The notes beneath the pieces were generated by a model that worked only from the letters and a program-made list of their open reading frames with translations, was not told the DNA's origin and made no database searches. DNA of 64,000 bases from Gammaproteobacteria bacterium (lineage in GTDB: Bacteria; Pseudomonadota; Gammaproteobacteria; UBA6429; Thiohalophilaceae), in assembly GCA_016125505.1 (NCBI GenBank), contig WGLP01000003.1, forward strand, positions 751,911 through 815,910, read 5' to 3'. Positions 55,584 through 64,000 of the stretch are shown here, in pieces; within the stretch, counting starts at the first letter, position 1, and the number at the start of each line of letters is the position of its first letter. The translations under genes were made by a program, and so were the position numbers.

Positions 55584-58427
55584 TTATTGCTGATCGAGGT
55601 TGCGTTGCAGGCGGGATTCGAAATGCCGTTTATAGTGCAGGTAGTGTATCGTCTGGATATGGGTGTAATCCGTGCCCAGCAGGGAACGACTCAACTCGAT
55701 GTCGGTAATATAAATCGGGTACTGATTATTTTCCGCGCGCTGCTGCAGGATATAATCGGTGACATGCTGGTATAGGGATTCACCATGTTGCAAGGTGGAA
55801 TACTTACGATCGTTGCAGTACACCGTGAACATCACTTCGCTGCCGGCCCTGTCTACCAGTACCCGCAGATCGATATAGTCCTTGGCCTTGAACAGATTAC
55901 TGCTGCGGTGTTGTACCAGTTGCCAGCAGTTATCTCTGGCCTTTTCCAGATAATAAAAATCCAGCCTGGGCGCTGTTTCACGATATCCGCTGCCTTCCTC
56001 ACGAAGTGCAAGCATGCGTTGGTGGACGGTCTGGAAGAATTGCTCGTAGTGGTTCACCAGCGAGATCGCATCGTAAAATTTACTTTCATGTGTAAATAAC
56101 GAACCTTTCTCGTCGAGGATGTAGGTTTTGACGTGCTCATTCTGAATCTGGAAAAAGACCTGCACAATACCGGCGCGATTTTGCGAGTACAGTGTGGGCA
56201 GAACATCGTCGCTGAGCGTTTGTGAATCGAAGATCACCTGGCGAAATTCGCGCGAAGGCTTTGCGAGTAGCTGACGCAGTGCCGGTAGATTACCGGCCTT
56301 TTGGTGATTCAGGATGTCATTCTCCAGATACAATAGATAATAATTCCATTCCACTGCCGTGACATAAAACGTGGCCGGAGAGTGATTGCGATTGTAAAAA
56401 CAGTCCATGATATCCTGAAACAGGGCTTCGACTCGATGCGCAATGGCATTGCCGCGATAACAGGAGTAACTCACGGCATTGATCGCCGGTGGCTGCACAC
56501 CGTTGGATGGCGGAGACCAGCGCATATAGTCCTGGACCGCCTGGAATAAACCGGTGATCCCGGTATAGCGGCTTGTCAGGACTTCATTCCAGCTGGTCAT
56601 GACGATTTGATCAATGCTGTGCGCCAGGTTTTCCAGGCGACCACCGTAACGCAATGAATCCGTACGATTACTGGTGAGGTGATCACCGCGGCGGGTATGT
56701 TGTTCGAATGGATCGGTGCCGGCATTGACGACAGTCAGCACCTTCTTCACGCGCGAGGGACGCCGCAGCACTTCCATGTTTTCCTCATCGAAATCCTCAT
56801 CCAGAAAGGTTTTCTCCAGCATGGCGATGAGACTTTTGATCTCCTTGTCGTTGACAGCGTGACCTTCATGGTAAATGGCGATCATGGTACTGCTGGTGAC
56901 AATCTTGTTGAAATAACACCAGGCCAGCAGTTCCGTGAGACTGTTTGTACGTCGCAAGGGATTCGCGGCGACCATTTCGTCTTCATTGACGACACCACTA
57001 AAGACAAGCCACTGTTCGCGATTGTCTTCGCTGCGCAAGGGATGAATGGAAAGATGCGATTCGAACAGATTGTGGGTGATGCCACGATAAATGATATCGA
57101 TCTTGCCGGGTTTACGCTCGAAGGCGGCGTACAGTTTGCGGCCCAGCAGGTTGAGGTCGCGGGCGTTAATCAAATTGGTATCGCTATGATTGCGTGCAAA
57201 TTCAGAGAGAAACCGATAGCTATTGGTGACTTCGTGGATCAGGGCATTGCGTTCCTCGATAACACGCTGGATTTTCCAGTCGTCCTTACTGTCGAGCATG
57301 AACAGTTTGCTCATACCCCAGCCCCAGGCCTCCGTGAGTTCGGCGAGTAGCTTGCGCCGCCAGTCACCCTCCTTGCCCGTGTCCTCGCTGAGTTTCTGGT
57401 TGACCTTGAGATAAAAGCTCGTCCGGATCAGGTCCAGTCTCTCCGGCTGGTTACGCCTGGCAAGATATTCCTCGACCTTGTGTAACATCATCAAATACGG
57501 ATCGAGTTTGTTGATCTCGTTCTCGCCGCTATACACGGCGCGCTTGAAGCGCAGGCCCAGAATATCGATGTTCGGGTATTCGCTGGCGTAGGACTCCATC
57601 AACAAGGTCTTGAGTACGGATTTGTAAGGCGAGTTGATGCCTTTGTAGAGCAGCCACAGGGTGGCGCCGTAAAACTCATCGGCGGGAATTTTGTTGAGGC
57701 CGCCGAAGTCGATGTTGTCACGGCTGTGGACATAACGTTTGAGTTTGATGTCTTCGACAAACTCATCATAGCGTGCCTCGTGTTCGGGCGGGACGAGCCA
57801 CCACACGGGATAGAGTCCGGCCAGCAACAAACTGGTTCGGTAAAATTCCTCCAGCAACAAATAGTGCAGCGCACTGCCGCTACTCTCGCTGCTCAAGGCG
57901 CCATGCTTGCCCTCGCGAAAGGCGTCCGGGTTGACCAGAAAGATATGGACATCGACTTCCAGGGTACGCGCCCAGGCCTCGATCGCGGCGGACTTCTTGC
58001 TCAAGGTCTCCACCTGCTCCTGGTTCAGATTGCTGTCGTAACAGACCCAGATGTCGAAATCGCTCTTGTTGGAATAGGCGATGGTGCCGGTGCTGCCCAT
58101 CATGTACAGGGCCTGGATATGAAAACGCCGATAGGCGCGACGTTTGTAGCTGAAACTCTTCGAAAGTTTGCCTGCCAACTGCAAGGCGAGGCTGCCCGGT
58201 GAATAATCCGGGATGCCGGCCGGGGTGTGCTTGGAGACGTAACCGGGCAGGGTCGGGTGGTTGATGTGGTACAGCAGGGGCAGCAGCTCGAGGAAATCCA
58301 GTTGGCGCTGGCGCAGATCGGCGCGGGTGCGTTGCAGCCGGGCTTTATTCAGGGCGAAAAAGCGCTGTTTGATTTCCTTGAAATCAAAACCGGGTTCCGA
58401 TTCGTGAATCTGGGCTTGCCTTGCCAT
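55584..58427 (-). CDS. cyaA: class I adenylate cyclase
   Basis: At 947 residues this is a full-length enterobacterial-type (class I) cyclase. The catalytic N-terminal domain has YMMGSTGTIAYSNKSDFDIW (nucleotidyltransferase fold with GSxG and DxD) and VDVHIFLVNPDAF; the C-terminal half is the regulatory part (glucose and PTS-linked in enterics). It makes cAMP for CRP. It is divergent from the PAS/GGDEF protein gene. Confidence 0.96.
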   Translation of the reverse strand: MARQAQIHESEPGFDFKEIKQRFFALNKARLQRTRADLRQRQLDFLELLPLLYHINHPTLPGYVSKHTPAGIPDYSPGSLALQLAGKLSKSFSYKRRAYRRFHIQALYMMGSTGTIAYSNKSDFDIWVCYDSNLNQEQVETLSKKSAAIEAWARTLEVDVHIFLVNPDAFREGKHGALSSESSGSALHYLLLEEFYRTSLLLAGLYPVWWLVPPEHEARYDEFVEDIKLKRYVHSRDNIDFGGLNKIPADEFYGATLWLLYKGINSPYKSVLKTLLMESYASEYPNIDILGLRFKRAVYSGENEINKLDPYLMMLHKVEEYLARRNQPERLDLIRTSFYLKVNQKLSEDTGKEGDWRRKLLAELTEAWGWGMSKLFMLDSKDDWKIQRVIEERNALIHEVTNSYRFLSEFARNHSDTNLINARDLNLLGRKLYAAFERKPGKIDIIYRGITHNLFESHLSIHPLRSEDNREQWLVFSGVVNEDEMVAANPLRRTNSLTELLAWCYFNKIVTSSTMIAIYHEGHAVNDKEIKSLIAMLEKTFLDEDFDEENMEVLRRPSRVKKVLTVVNAGTDPFEQHTRRGDHLTSNRTDSLRYGGRLENLAHSIDQIVMTSWNEVLTSRYTGITGLFQAVQDYMRWSPPSNGVQPPAINAVSYSCYRGNAIAHRVEALFQDIMDCFYNRNHSPATFYVTAVEWNYYLLYLENDILNHQKAGNLPALRQLLAKPSREFRQVIFDSQTLSDDVLPTLYSQNRAGIVQVFFQIQNEHVKTYILDEKGSLFTHESKFYDAISLVNHYEQFFQTVHQRMLALREEGSGYRETAPRLDFYYLEKARDNCWQLVQHRSSNLFKAKDYIDLRVLVDRAGSEVMFTVYCNDRKYSTLQHGESLYQHVTDYILQQRAENNQYPIYITDIELSRSLLGTDYTHIQTIHYLHYKRHFESRLQRNLDQQ

Positions 58428-58672
58428 GCAGGGTGTTTATCGGCCCAGGCCGTGACGAACTTCAAAAAATACGGGAATACAAGTAGATACGGTAGTCACA
58501 GAAAACGTTTGTCAGGATTTGTGTCCAGCTAACTTATTGATCCTGGATGACTTTCTAAAATATCCCGGATGGGTCGGAGGAAAATTCATAAAAGCGGTCT
58601 ATAGTGGTAACACCCCCTGCTAAAACGTGGCAAGACTTCAACCAAATTCCAACGCATGAGGAAAGACAGCGC

Positions 58673-59509
58673 ATGCTCGAGCATTTGAAACCCGAACTGG
58701 TCCAGAAATTTCTGGAATCCCTACCGGCCGCCCTGGCCATGACCGACAAGGACGATCGTATCGTCTGGGTCAATGACAGCTTTGTACGCATTACCACGCT
58801 CCAACGGGACGCCCTGATGGGTGCCGACATTGCGTCCCTGCCGGAGGAAATCCAGAACATGTTCAAACAGGGACATATTTATCTGGATGCCACCAACAAG
58901 CGCGACGCCTATTGGCTGGCGTGCATGAGCGTGCAACTGCAGGACTATACCTTGCAGTATTGCAGCGACGTTACGGAGTTGCAGAGCCTGATCCAGGATC
59001 GCGAAAACCTGAAGACCAAGGTGGCGGAACTGAATCCGCACGACCCGGTGACCGGCATGCTCAACCGACGCGCCCTGTTTCAAAATCTGGAACAACAGGC
59101 CTCACGCAGCCGGCGTTACGGCAATACCATGTCCGTGATGATCATGCGTATCGCCAACCTGCTCGACTACATCCGGCACTATGGTAATGAAAATGCCGAC
59201 AAGCTGGTGCTCAGTGTCAGCCAGACGCTCAACGATCAGATGCGCTGGGCAGATGTGATCGGGCGCCTCGATAAAACCGAGTTTTTGTTTATCCTGCCGG
59301 AAACCAGCGAGGAAGTGACTCGCGAATTGAGTGAAAAGATTCGCGAACACGTTATGAAAATCGTATTGCCGGCCGTTGACGACGGGGCGTTTACCCTGCA
59401 CCTGGAGTTCGGCATGACGCAATGGCGCAAAGGTGATGACGTCGGCATGTTGATGCAACGCGTTCGCCACATGCTGGATGACGAACAGGGAGAGCGCCTC
59501 GCCGGTTAA
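58673..59509 (+). CDS. PAS and degenerate GGDEF domain protein
   Basis: This 278-residue protein starts MLEHLKPELVQKFLESLPAA, with GAGGAAAG as ribosome binding site; a GTG 23 codons upstream is an alternative. A PAS domain (LAMTDKDDRIVWVNDSFVRI) leads through a coiled coil to a GGDEF fold with DPVTGMLNRRALFQNLEQQA, but the active-site GGDEF is replaced by LDKTEF, so cyclase activity is not expected. It may instead be a signal-binding or scaffolding protein. It is divergent from cyaA by 245 bases. Confidence 0.84.
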   Translation: MLEHLKPELVQKFLESLPAALAMTDKDDRIVWVNDSFVRITTLQRDALMGADIASLPEEIQNMFKQGHIYLDATNKRDAYWLACMSVQLQDYTLQYCSDVTELQSLIQDRENLKTKVAELNPHDPVTGMLNRRALFQNLEQQASRSRRYGNTMSVMIMRIANLLDYIRHYGNENADKLVLSVSQTLNDQMRWADVIGRLDKTEFLFILPETSEEVTRELSEKIREHVMKIVLPAVDDGAFTLHLEFGMTQWRKGDDVGMLMQRVRHMLDDEQGERLAG

Positions 59510-59537
59510 CGCATTCGGTAGAAAGAAAGTCGTAACT

Positions 59538-59570
59538 AAACGCCCGTCATCTCGACGGGCGTTTTGTTTT
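59538..59570. terminator. bidirectional intrinsic terminator
   Basis: AAACGCCCGTC (59538-59548), loop ATCTC and GACGGGCGTTT (59554-59564), followed by T-rich sequence, lie between convergent genes. Confidence 0.9.
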
Positions 59571-59575
59571 GGTGT

Positions 59576-60001
59576 TCAGTGAATGCGATAACTGGTGTGG
59601 CAGGCGACGCAACTGGAGGTGACTTCCGAGAGCGCACGGTATGCAGCCAACGCGTCGCCTTCCTGGGCTTTGCGCGCGAAGCGGCTCGCCGCCTTGTGCA
59701 TGGCAGTGCCCGCCTCCTGCATCCCCTTGGGCATGAACTGGGCCATGTGGCTTGCGCCATGCAATGGCAGTGAACTCATCCCCAGACGCGCCTCGGCCAG
59801 ATCGCTCGCCTTACCTAGTTCGCCTTTACCCATCATGATCAGAATGTCATTCAGGGTTTGTAAATGATCACGCATGTTAGCCAGCATATGGTGTTGCATC
59901 ATATCGGGCAGCTTGACGAGTTGTCGTGAATCTTCCGCGGCAGAGGACAATGAGGGGGTGAGAGTCAATAATAATATGCAGAGCGCCAGGTATGGTTTCA
60001 T
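59576..60001 (-). CDS. periplasmic cytochrome c (c'/c556-like)
   Basis: A 141-residue protein with a signal peptide (LALCILLLTLTPSLSSA) and one haem motif CVACH at the C-terminus, as in cytochromes c' and c556, which are four-helix bundles. The Met-rich stretch MMQHHMLANMRDHLQTLNDI near the mature start could provide the distal ligand. It is probably a small periplasmic electron carrier or gas sensor. It lies 18 bases after the deacetylase gene on the same strand. Confidence 0.88.
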   Translation of the reverse strand: MKPYLALCILLLTLTPSLSSAAEDSRQLVKLPDMMQHHMLANMRDHLQTLNDILIMMGKGELGKASDLAEARLGMSSLPLHGASHMAQFMPKGMQEAGTAMHKAASRFARKAQEGDALAAYRALSEVTSSCVACHTSYRIH

Positions 60002-60019
60002 GTGAGAGTTTCCTGTTTG

Positions 60020-60937
60020 TTAGAGTAGAGCCTTGATATGGGCGACGACACTGCGGCCCAGGGCGGACAAGGCATAGCCGCCTTCGAGCATGGACACGAT
60101 TCGGCCCTGACAAAAGCGATTGGCTAGATTATGCACTTGCAGTGATACCCATGCGTAATCGTCTTCCACCAGTGCCAGCCCCGACATGTCATCTTCTAGA
60201 TGTCCATCGAACCCCGCAGAGATAAACAACATTTGCGGTTGGAATGCTTCGAGTGCGGGCAGCCAGTGTGTGGTAACCGCATCGCGGAATTGTTCGCCGC
60301 GACTGCCGTTGGCGAGCGGCACGTTCACGATATGCGGGCTGTGGGTATCGGCGCCGCAGTAAGGGTAAAAGGGATGCTGAAAGGTGGAACAGAACAACAC
60401 GCGTTCATTGTCCTGAAAAATATCTTCCGTACCATTGCCGTGATGTACATCGAAATCGACAATCGCGATGCGTTCGAGCCGATGGCATTCGAGCGCGTGC
60501 GCTGCGGCGACGGCAATGTTGTTAAAAATGCAGAATCCCATGGATGCGCTGCGGGTCGCATGATGCCCGGGCGGGCGTACACTACAAAATGCCGCACTCA
60601 CTTCGTTTGCCATTAATTTATCCACGGCAAGGATACCGGCACCGGCGGCACGCAGCGCCGCCTGCAGGCTGTGCGGATTCATGCTGGTGTCCATATCGAT
60701 CTGGCGGAGGTTGTTCTTTGGCGCATGCTGGATGATGTCATCGACATACTCGGGCGTATGTACGCGGCACAGCTGATCGCGCGTGGCAAGCGGCGCGTCG
60801 TAATGGCGCAGACTGAACTCAAGACCGCTGGCGATGAGCTGATCGGAGATGGCATGCAGACGTTCAGGCGACTCCGGATGCCATTGTCCCATCGTGTGCA
60901 AGAGGCAATCCGAATGTGATATGAATGCAAAAGGCAT
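60020..60937 (-). CDS. histone deacetylase family protein
   Basis: This 305-residue zinc hydrolase starts MPFAFISHSDCLLH; a TTG six codons upstream is less likely. Motifs include GQWHPESPERL, RPPGHHATRSASMGFCIFNN, and the metal site IVDFDVHHGNGTEDIF with SAGFDGHLEDD later. Bacterial members remove acyl groups from polyamines, lysines or small amides. It is divergent from a Pat-type lysine acetyltransferase with 74 bases between starts, so it may reverse that enzyme's modification; this is inference from position. Confidence 0.93.
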   Translation of the reverse strand: MPFAFISHSDCLLHTMGQWHPESPERLHAISDQLIASGLEFSLRHYDAPLATRDQLCRVHTPEYVDDIIQHAPKNNLRQIDMDTSMNPHSLQAALRAAGAGILAVDKLMANEVSAAFCSVRPPGHHATRSASMGFCIFNNIAVAAAHALECHRLERIAIVDFDVHHGNGTEDIFQDNERVLFCSTFQHPFYPYCGADTHSPHIVNVPLANGSRGEQFRDAVTTHWLPALEAFQPQMLFISAGFDGHLEDDMSGLALVEDDYAWVSLQVHNLANRFCQGRIVSMLEGGYALSALGRSVVAHIKALL

Positions 60938-61011
60938 TGGGTTACAGTAATCCAATCAGCAGTGATTGAAAATATCCTTTTCACTCATCCTGGCGTACAA
61001 GCAGGTGATAC

Positions 61012-63687
61012 ATGGGACCGCATTATCTGGAACATTTGTTCAAGCCGCAGGCGATTGCGGTGTTCGGTGCCAGTGACAAGCCCGATTCGGTTGCCGGCAA
61101 CGTCTATCGCAATCTCTTGCAAGGCGGATTTGCCGGCCCGGTCTATCCCGTCAATCCCAAATACCAGCAACTCGCTGAGGCACGTTGTTATCCCGACATC
61201 GCCAGCATCCAGGCACCGGTCGACCTGGTCGTTATCGCTACCCCGGCGGCGACGGTGGCGGAGATCCTGCATCAGTGCGGCGAACACAATGTGCGCGCCG
61301 CGATTATCCTGTCCGCCGGGTTTACCGATAATGGACAGCCCAATGGTTTACAGGAAGCCCTGTTGCAACAGGCGCGTCACTACAACATCAGGATACTCGG
61401 TCCCAATTGCCTCGGCCTGATCCGCCCCAAGACCGGACTCAACGCCACATTCAGTAACAACACCGCCTTGCCTGGCAACCTCGCCCTGATTTCACAGTCC
61501 GGCGCGCTGTGCACCTCGATTCTCGATTGGGCCGCCAACCGTAACATCGGTTTTTCGGCCATGATCTCCCTGGGCGACGCCACCGACGTCGATTTTGGCA
61601 GCATGCTCGATTACCTGGCCCTCGACCCGGAGACCAAGGGCATCCTCTTATATATAGAGGGCGTCCGTGATGCGCGCGGATTTATGAGTGGCCTGCGCAG
61701 TGCGGCACGGATGAAACCGGTGGTGGTATTAAAGGTTGGACGCCACGGTGCCAGTGCACAGGCGGCGATGTCGCACACCGGTTCACTGGTGGGTTCCAAT
61801 GACGTCTTCGATGCGGCGCTGCAACGCGCCGGCGCAGTGCGCGTCAGCAGCATCAACCAGTTGTTCGCCATTGCACAGTTACTGGCGAATCAGCATCGTG
61901 TCGCCGGGAATCGGCTTGCCATCGTCACCAATGGTGGCGGGCCGGGCATCATGGCGACAGACCGAGCGTTGGACCTCGGCATCGACCTGGCAACACTTTC
62001 GCAAGAGACACTGCAAAAACTGGATCACCTGTTGCCCGTACACTGGTCGCATGGCAATCCCGTGGATGTGTTGGGGGATGCGGCGCCACTGCGCTATCAA
62101 CAGGCCGTGGAGATCTGCCTGCAGGATGCCGGCGTGGATGGCGTATTGGTGATCCTGACGCCGCAAGCCATGACGCATCCTGCAGAGGTCGCGAAACTCC
62201 TGGTCGAGATAAAACTGCCCGCGCACAAGACCATGCTGACCTGCTGGATGGGACAGGAACAGGTGGAGTCGTCGCGTCAGCTGTTTTCGCAGCATAAGAT
62301 TCCGACTTTCACCACGCCGGAAAACGCGGTTGAGGCCTTTGGCTATCTGGTGGAGTATTACCGCAACCAGCAGTTACTGATGCAGGTACCCGGACCGTTG
62401 CGCAAGAACAGCGAACCGGATGTGGAAGGTGCGCGCATGATCATTAACGTGGCCATGAGCGAACACCGCAAGTTATTGAGTCGCATGGAGTCGAATGCCA
62501 TCCTGGCCGCCTTCGGCATCCCGGTGATGCCGGTCATCGAGTGCCATACTCCCAACGAAGCCTTGATCGCTGCCGAAACGTTAGGCTTTCCCGTGGCCAT
62601 GAAGATCAATTCACCGGACATCACGCACAAGACCGACGTGGAAGGTGTGCGCCTGAGTATCACAAATGCACAGGCCGTGCGCAGCACCTATCGTGAACTG
62701 GTGGATGCGGTGCAGCAGCGCATGCCGAATGCCAAGATCAGTGGTGTCACCATTGAATCCATGTATCACCGGCCACACGGTCGTGAACTGATGGCGGGCG
62801 TGATTCGTGACCCGGTGTTCGGTCCGGTGATTACCTTTGGCGCAGGCGGCACCATGCTGGAGTTTGTGCGCGATCGCGCCACGGCCCTGCCACCCTTAAA
62901 TACGCTGATTATCGAAAACATGATCAGTCATACCCGGGTGTCGCGCCTGCTGGAACAGTTTCGCAATCAGCCGGCGGTGGACAAGCAGGCCATCATTTTG
63001 ATCCTGCGCCAGCTGTCGGAAATGGTCTGCGAGATACCGGAGATCCGCGAACTGGATATCAATCCCTTCATTGTCAATGAAGAGGGTGCCGTCATTCTGG
63101 ATGCGCGCATGGTGGTGGATCATCACAGCAGCGGTCTGGATCGCTACGCCCACATGGCAATCCATCCGTATCCCGCACATTACACCAGCCACTGGCAATT
63201 GGCGGATGGCACCGATATCTGGTGTCGGCCGATTCGTCCGGAAGATGCCGGGATCGAAACCGCCTTTATCGCGCGTCTCTCGGAGCAGACGAAGTATTTT
63301 CGTTTCATGCGCGCCCTGCACGAGCTCACACCCGAGATGCTGGTGCGTTTTACCCAGATCGATTACGACCGCGAGATGGCGCTAATCGTGGTGACTCAGG
63401 AAGCGGGCGCGGAAAAGGAAATCGCGGTGGCGCGCTACATTACCAACCCGGACGGTATGAGTTGTGAATTTGCCATCGTCGTGGCGGATGAATGGACCAA
63501 GCGTGGCATCGGTTCGCAATTATTGCGACAGCTCATGGAAGTGGCCAAGCTGCGCGGCTTACGTACCATGGAGGGTGAGGTGCTTAGTGACAATCATCCC
63601 ATGCAGGAAATGGCGAAAAGTCTCGGCTTTATGGTGCGGATGAGCCCGGACGATCCGGGCGTGATGCTGCTCAGCAAGAACCTGTGA
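61012..63687 (+). CDS. protein lysine acetyltransferase, Pat/PatZ type (acyl-CoA synthetase-like plus GNAT)
   Basis: An 891-residue fusion. The N-terminal CoA-binding (IAVFGASDKPDSVAGNVYRN) and ligase domains (LISQSGALCTSILDWAA and GRHGASAQAAMSHTGSL) and the ATP-grasp part (FPVAMKINSPDITHKTDVEG) resemble ADP-forming acetyl-CoA synthetase. The last 170 residues are a GNAT acetyltransferase (RPIRPEDAGIETAFIARLSE and WTKRGIGSQLLRQLMEVAK). The order matches Salmonella Pat and E. coli PatZ, which acetylate Acs and other proteins. The histidine in MSHTGSL is in place for the ligase reaction, so a metabolic ligase role is possible too. Confidence 0.9.
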   Translation: MGPHYLEHLFKPQAIAVFGASDKPDSVAGNVYRNLLQGGFAGPVYPVNPKYQQLAEARCYPDIASIQAPVDLVVIATPAATVAEILHQCGEHNVRAAIILSAGFTDNGQPNGLQEALLQQARHYNIRILGPNCLGLIRPKTGLNATFSNNTALPGNLALISQSGALCTSILDWAANRNIGFSAMISLGDATDVDFGSMLDYLALDPETKGILLYIEGVRDARGFMSGLRSAARMKPVVVLKVGRHGASAQAAMSHTGSLVGSNDVFDAALQRAGAVRVSSINQLFAIAQLLANQHRVAGNRLAIVTNGGGPGIMATDRALDLGIDLATLSQETLQKLDHLLPVHWSHGNPVDVLGDAAPLRYQQAVEICLQDAGVDGVLVILTPQAMTHPAEVAKLLVEIKLPAHKTMLTCWMGQEQVESSRQLFSQHKIPTFTTPENAVEAFGYLVEYYRNQQLLMQVPGPLRKNSEPDVEGARMIINVAMSEHRKLLSRMESNAILAAFGIPVMPVIECHTPNEALIAAETLGFPVAMKINSPDITHKTDVEGVRLSITNAQAVRSTYRELVDAVQQRMPNAKISGVTIESMYHRPHGRELMAGVIRDPVFGPVITFGAGGTMLEFVRDRATALPPLNTLIIENMISHTRVSRLLEQFRNQPAVDKQAIILILRQLSEMVCEIPEIRELDINPFIVNEEGAVILDARMVVDHHSSGLDRYAHMAIHPYPAHYTSHWQLADGTDIWCRPIRPEDAGIETAFIARLSEQTKYFRFMRALHELTPEMLVRFTQIDYDREMALIVVTQEAGAEKEIAVARYITNPDGMSCEFAIVVADEWTKRGIGSQLLRQLMEVAKLRGLRTMEGEVLSDNHPMQEMAKSLGFMVRMSPDDPGVMLLSKNL

Positions 63688-63702
63688 GCAATTATCTCCG
63701 GA

Positions 63703-64000
63703 TTAGAGCTTCAGTCTGTCGCGCGCGCGTGTGATGGCGGCCTTTACCTGTTGCGGTGCGGTACCACCCAGATGATTACGCGCCGCGACCGAACCTTCCA
63801 GTGATAAGACTTTGAAGACGTCGGTATCAATCACGTTCGAGAACTGTTGCAACTCGTCCAGGCTCATCTCCGACAAATCTTTCTTGTTGGCAATGCCGTA
63901 ACGGACGGACTGACCGACGATCTCATGGGCATCGCGAAAGGCGACGCCCTTGCGCACCAGGTAGTCGGCGAGATCGGTGGCGGTGCTGAAGCCCTGCTTG
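63703..64000 (-). CDS. argH: argininosuccinate lyase, C-terminal part
   Basis: The frame runs from the right window edge to its stop at 63703 and covers the last 98 or so residues. [20 protein letters not shown] is the conserved C-terminal start, followed by [20 protein letters not shown] and a final helix ([12 protein letters not shown]). The enzyme splits argininosuccinate to arginine and fumarate. The active-site region lies outside the window. It is convergent with the Pat-type gene, as argH commonly lies close to cyaA in pseudomonads. Confidence 0.95.
   Translation of the reverse strand, partial: KQGFSTATDLADYLVRKGVAFRDAHEIVGQSVRYGIANKKDLSEMSLDELQQFSNVIDTDVFKVLSLEGSVAARNHLGGTAPQQVKAAITRARDRLKL

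Overview
The window is a chromosomal segment of a gammaproteobacterium that includes the replication origin. The evidence is the order mnmE-yidC-yidD-rnpA-rpmH (minus strand) | dnaA-dnaN-recF-gyrB (plus strand), followed by an acyltransferase, gmhB, a MazG-like gene, glyS and glyQ, which is the order seen around oriC in Pseudomonas-like gammaproteobacteria. A class I adenylate cyclase, mshI-N genes, glnA with glnL/glnG, and a rhombosortase with a GlyGly-CTERM protease also fit that class. I cannot name genus or species.

Layout. 1-2.7 kb: end of a secreted protein, a lipoprotein, a MarR regulator and small proteins. 3.0-12.2 kb: two adjacent tight gene sets, asparagine synthetase / acyl-AMP ligase / PrmC-like methyltransferase / NAD-synthetase-like protein, then an unknown protein / Tat-type gluconate dehydrogenase subunit 3 / GMC oxidoreductase. 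The block ends in a 139-bp palindromic repeat. 12.4-19.6 kb: envelope proteins, a ParB-domain protein, a zinc-ribbon protein, an M90-like metallopeptidase lipoprotein, rhombosortase with its probable substrate protease, and an outer-membrane barrel. 19.6-30 kb: replication-origin core with DnaA boxes in the dnaA-dnaN gap and upstream of dnaA. 30-34.6 kb: lipid A/phospholipid and glycyl-tRNA synthetase genes.

34.7-40.8 kb: globin-type diguanylate cyclase, a secreted protein, and an overlapping set of PP-loop thiolase / esterase / TusA / CDF transporter. 41-42.4 kb: glnA behind a sigma-54 type promoter with NtrC-like half sites. 42.6-49 kb: mshI, a PilN-like gene, mshJ, mshK, mshL, mshM and mshN, followed by a DUF4124 protein; the motor, platform and pilin genes of the MSHA system are not here. 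49.9-52.4 kb: glnL-glnG with an NtrC-like palindrome upstream. 52.5-64 kb: small membrane protein, thioredoxin-like and beta-propeller secreted proteins, a candidate small RNA, DUF938, cyaA, a PAS/degenerate GGDEF protein, cytochrome c, an HDAC-family deacetylase divergent from a Pat-type protein acetyltransferase, and the end of argH.

The points most worth a second look are: two conserved genes (rnpA and mshI) whose full-length frames contain no ATG, GTG or TTG start and appear to begin at ATT and ATC; the 3-12 kb biosynthetic/oxidation block, which I do not recognise as a described pathway; an intrinsic-terminator-like hairpin in the dnaA leader; and a GGA-rich candidate sRNA at 54.8 kb.
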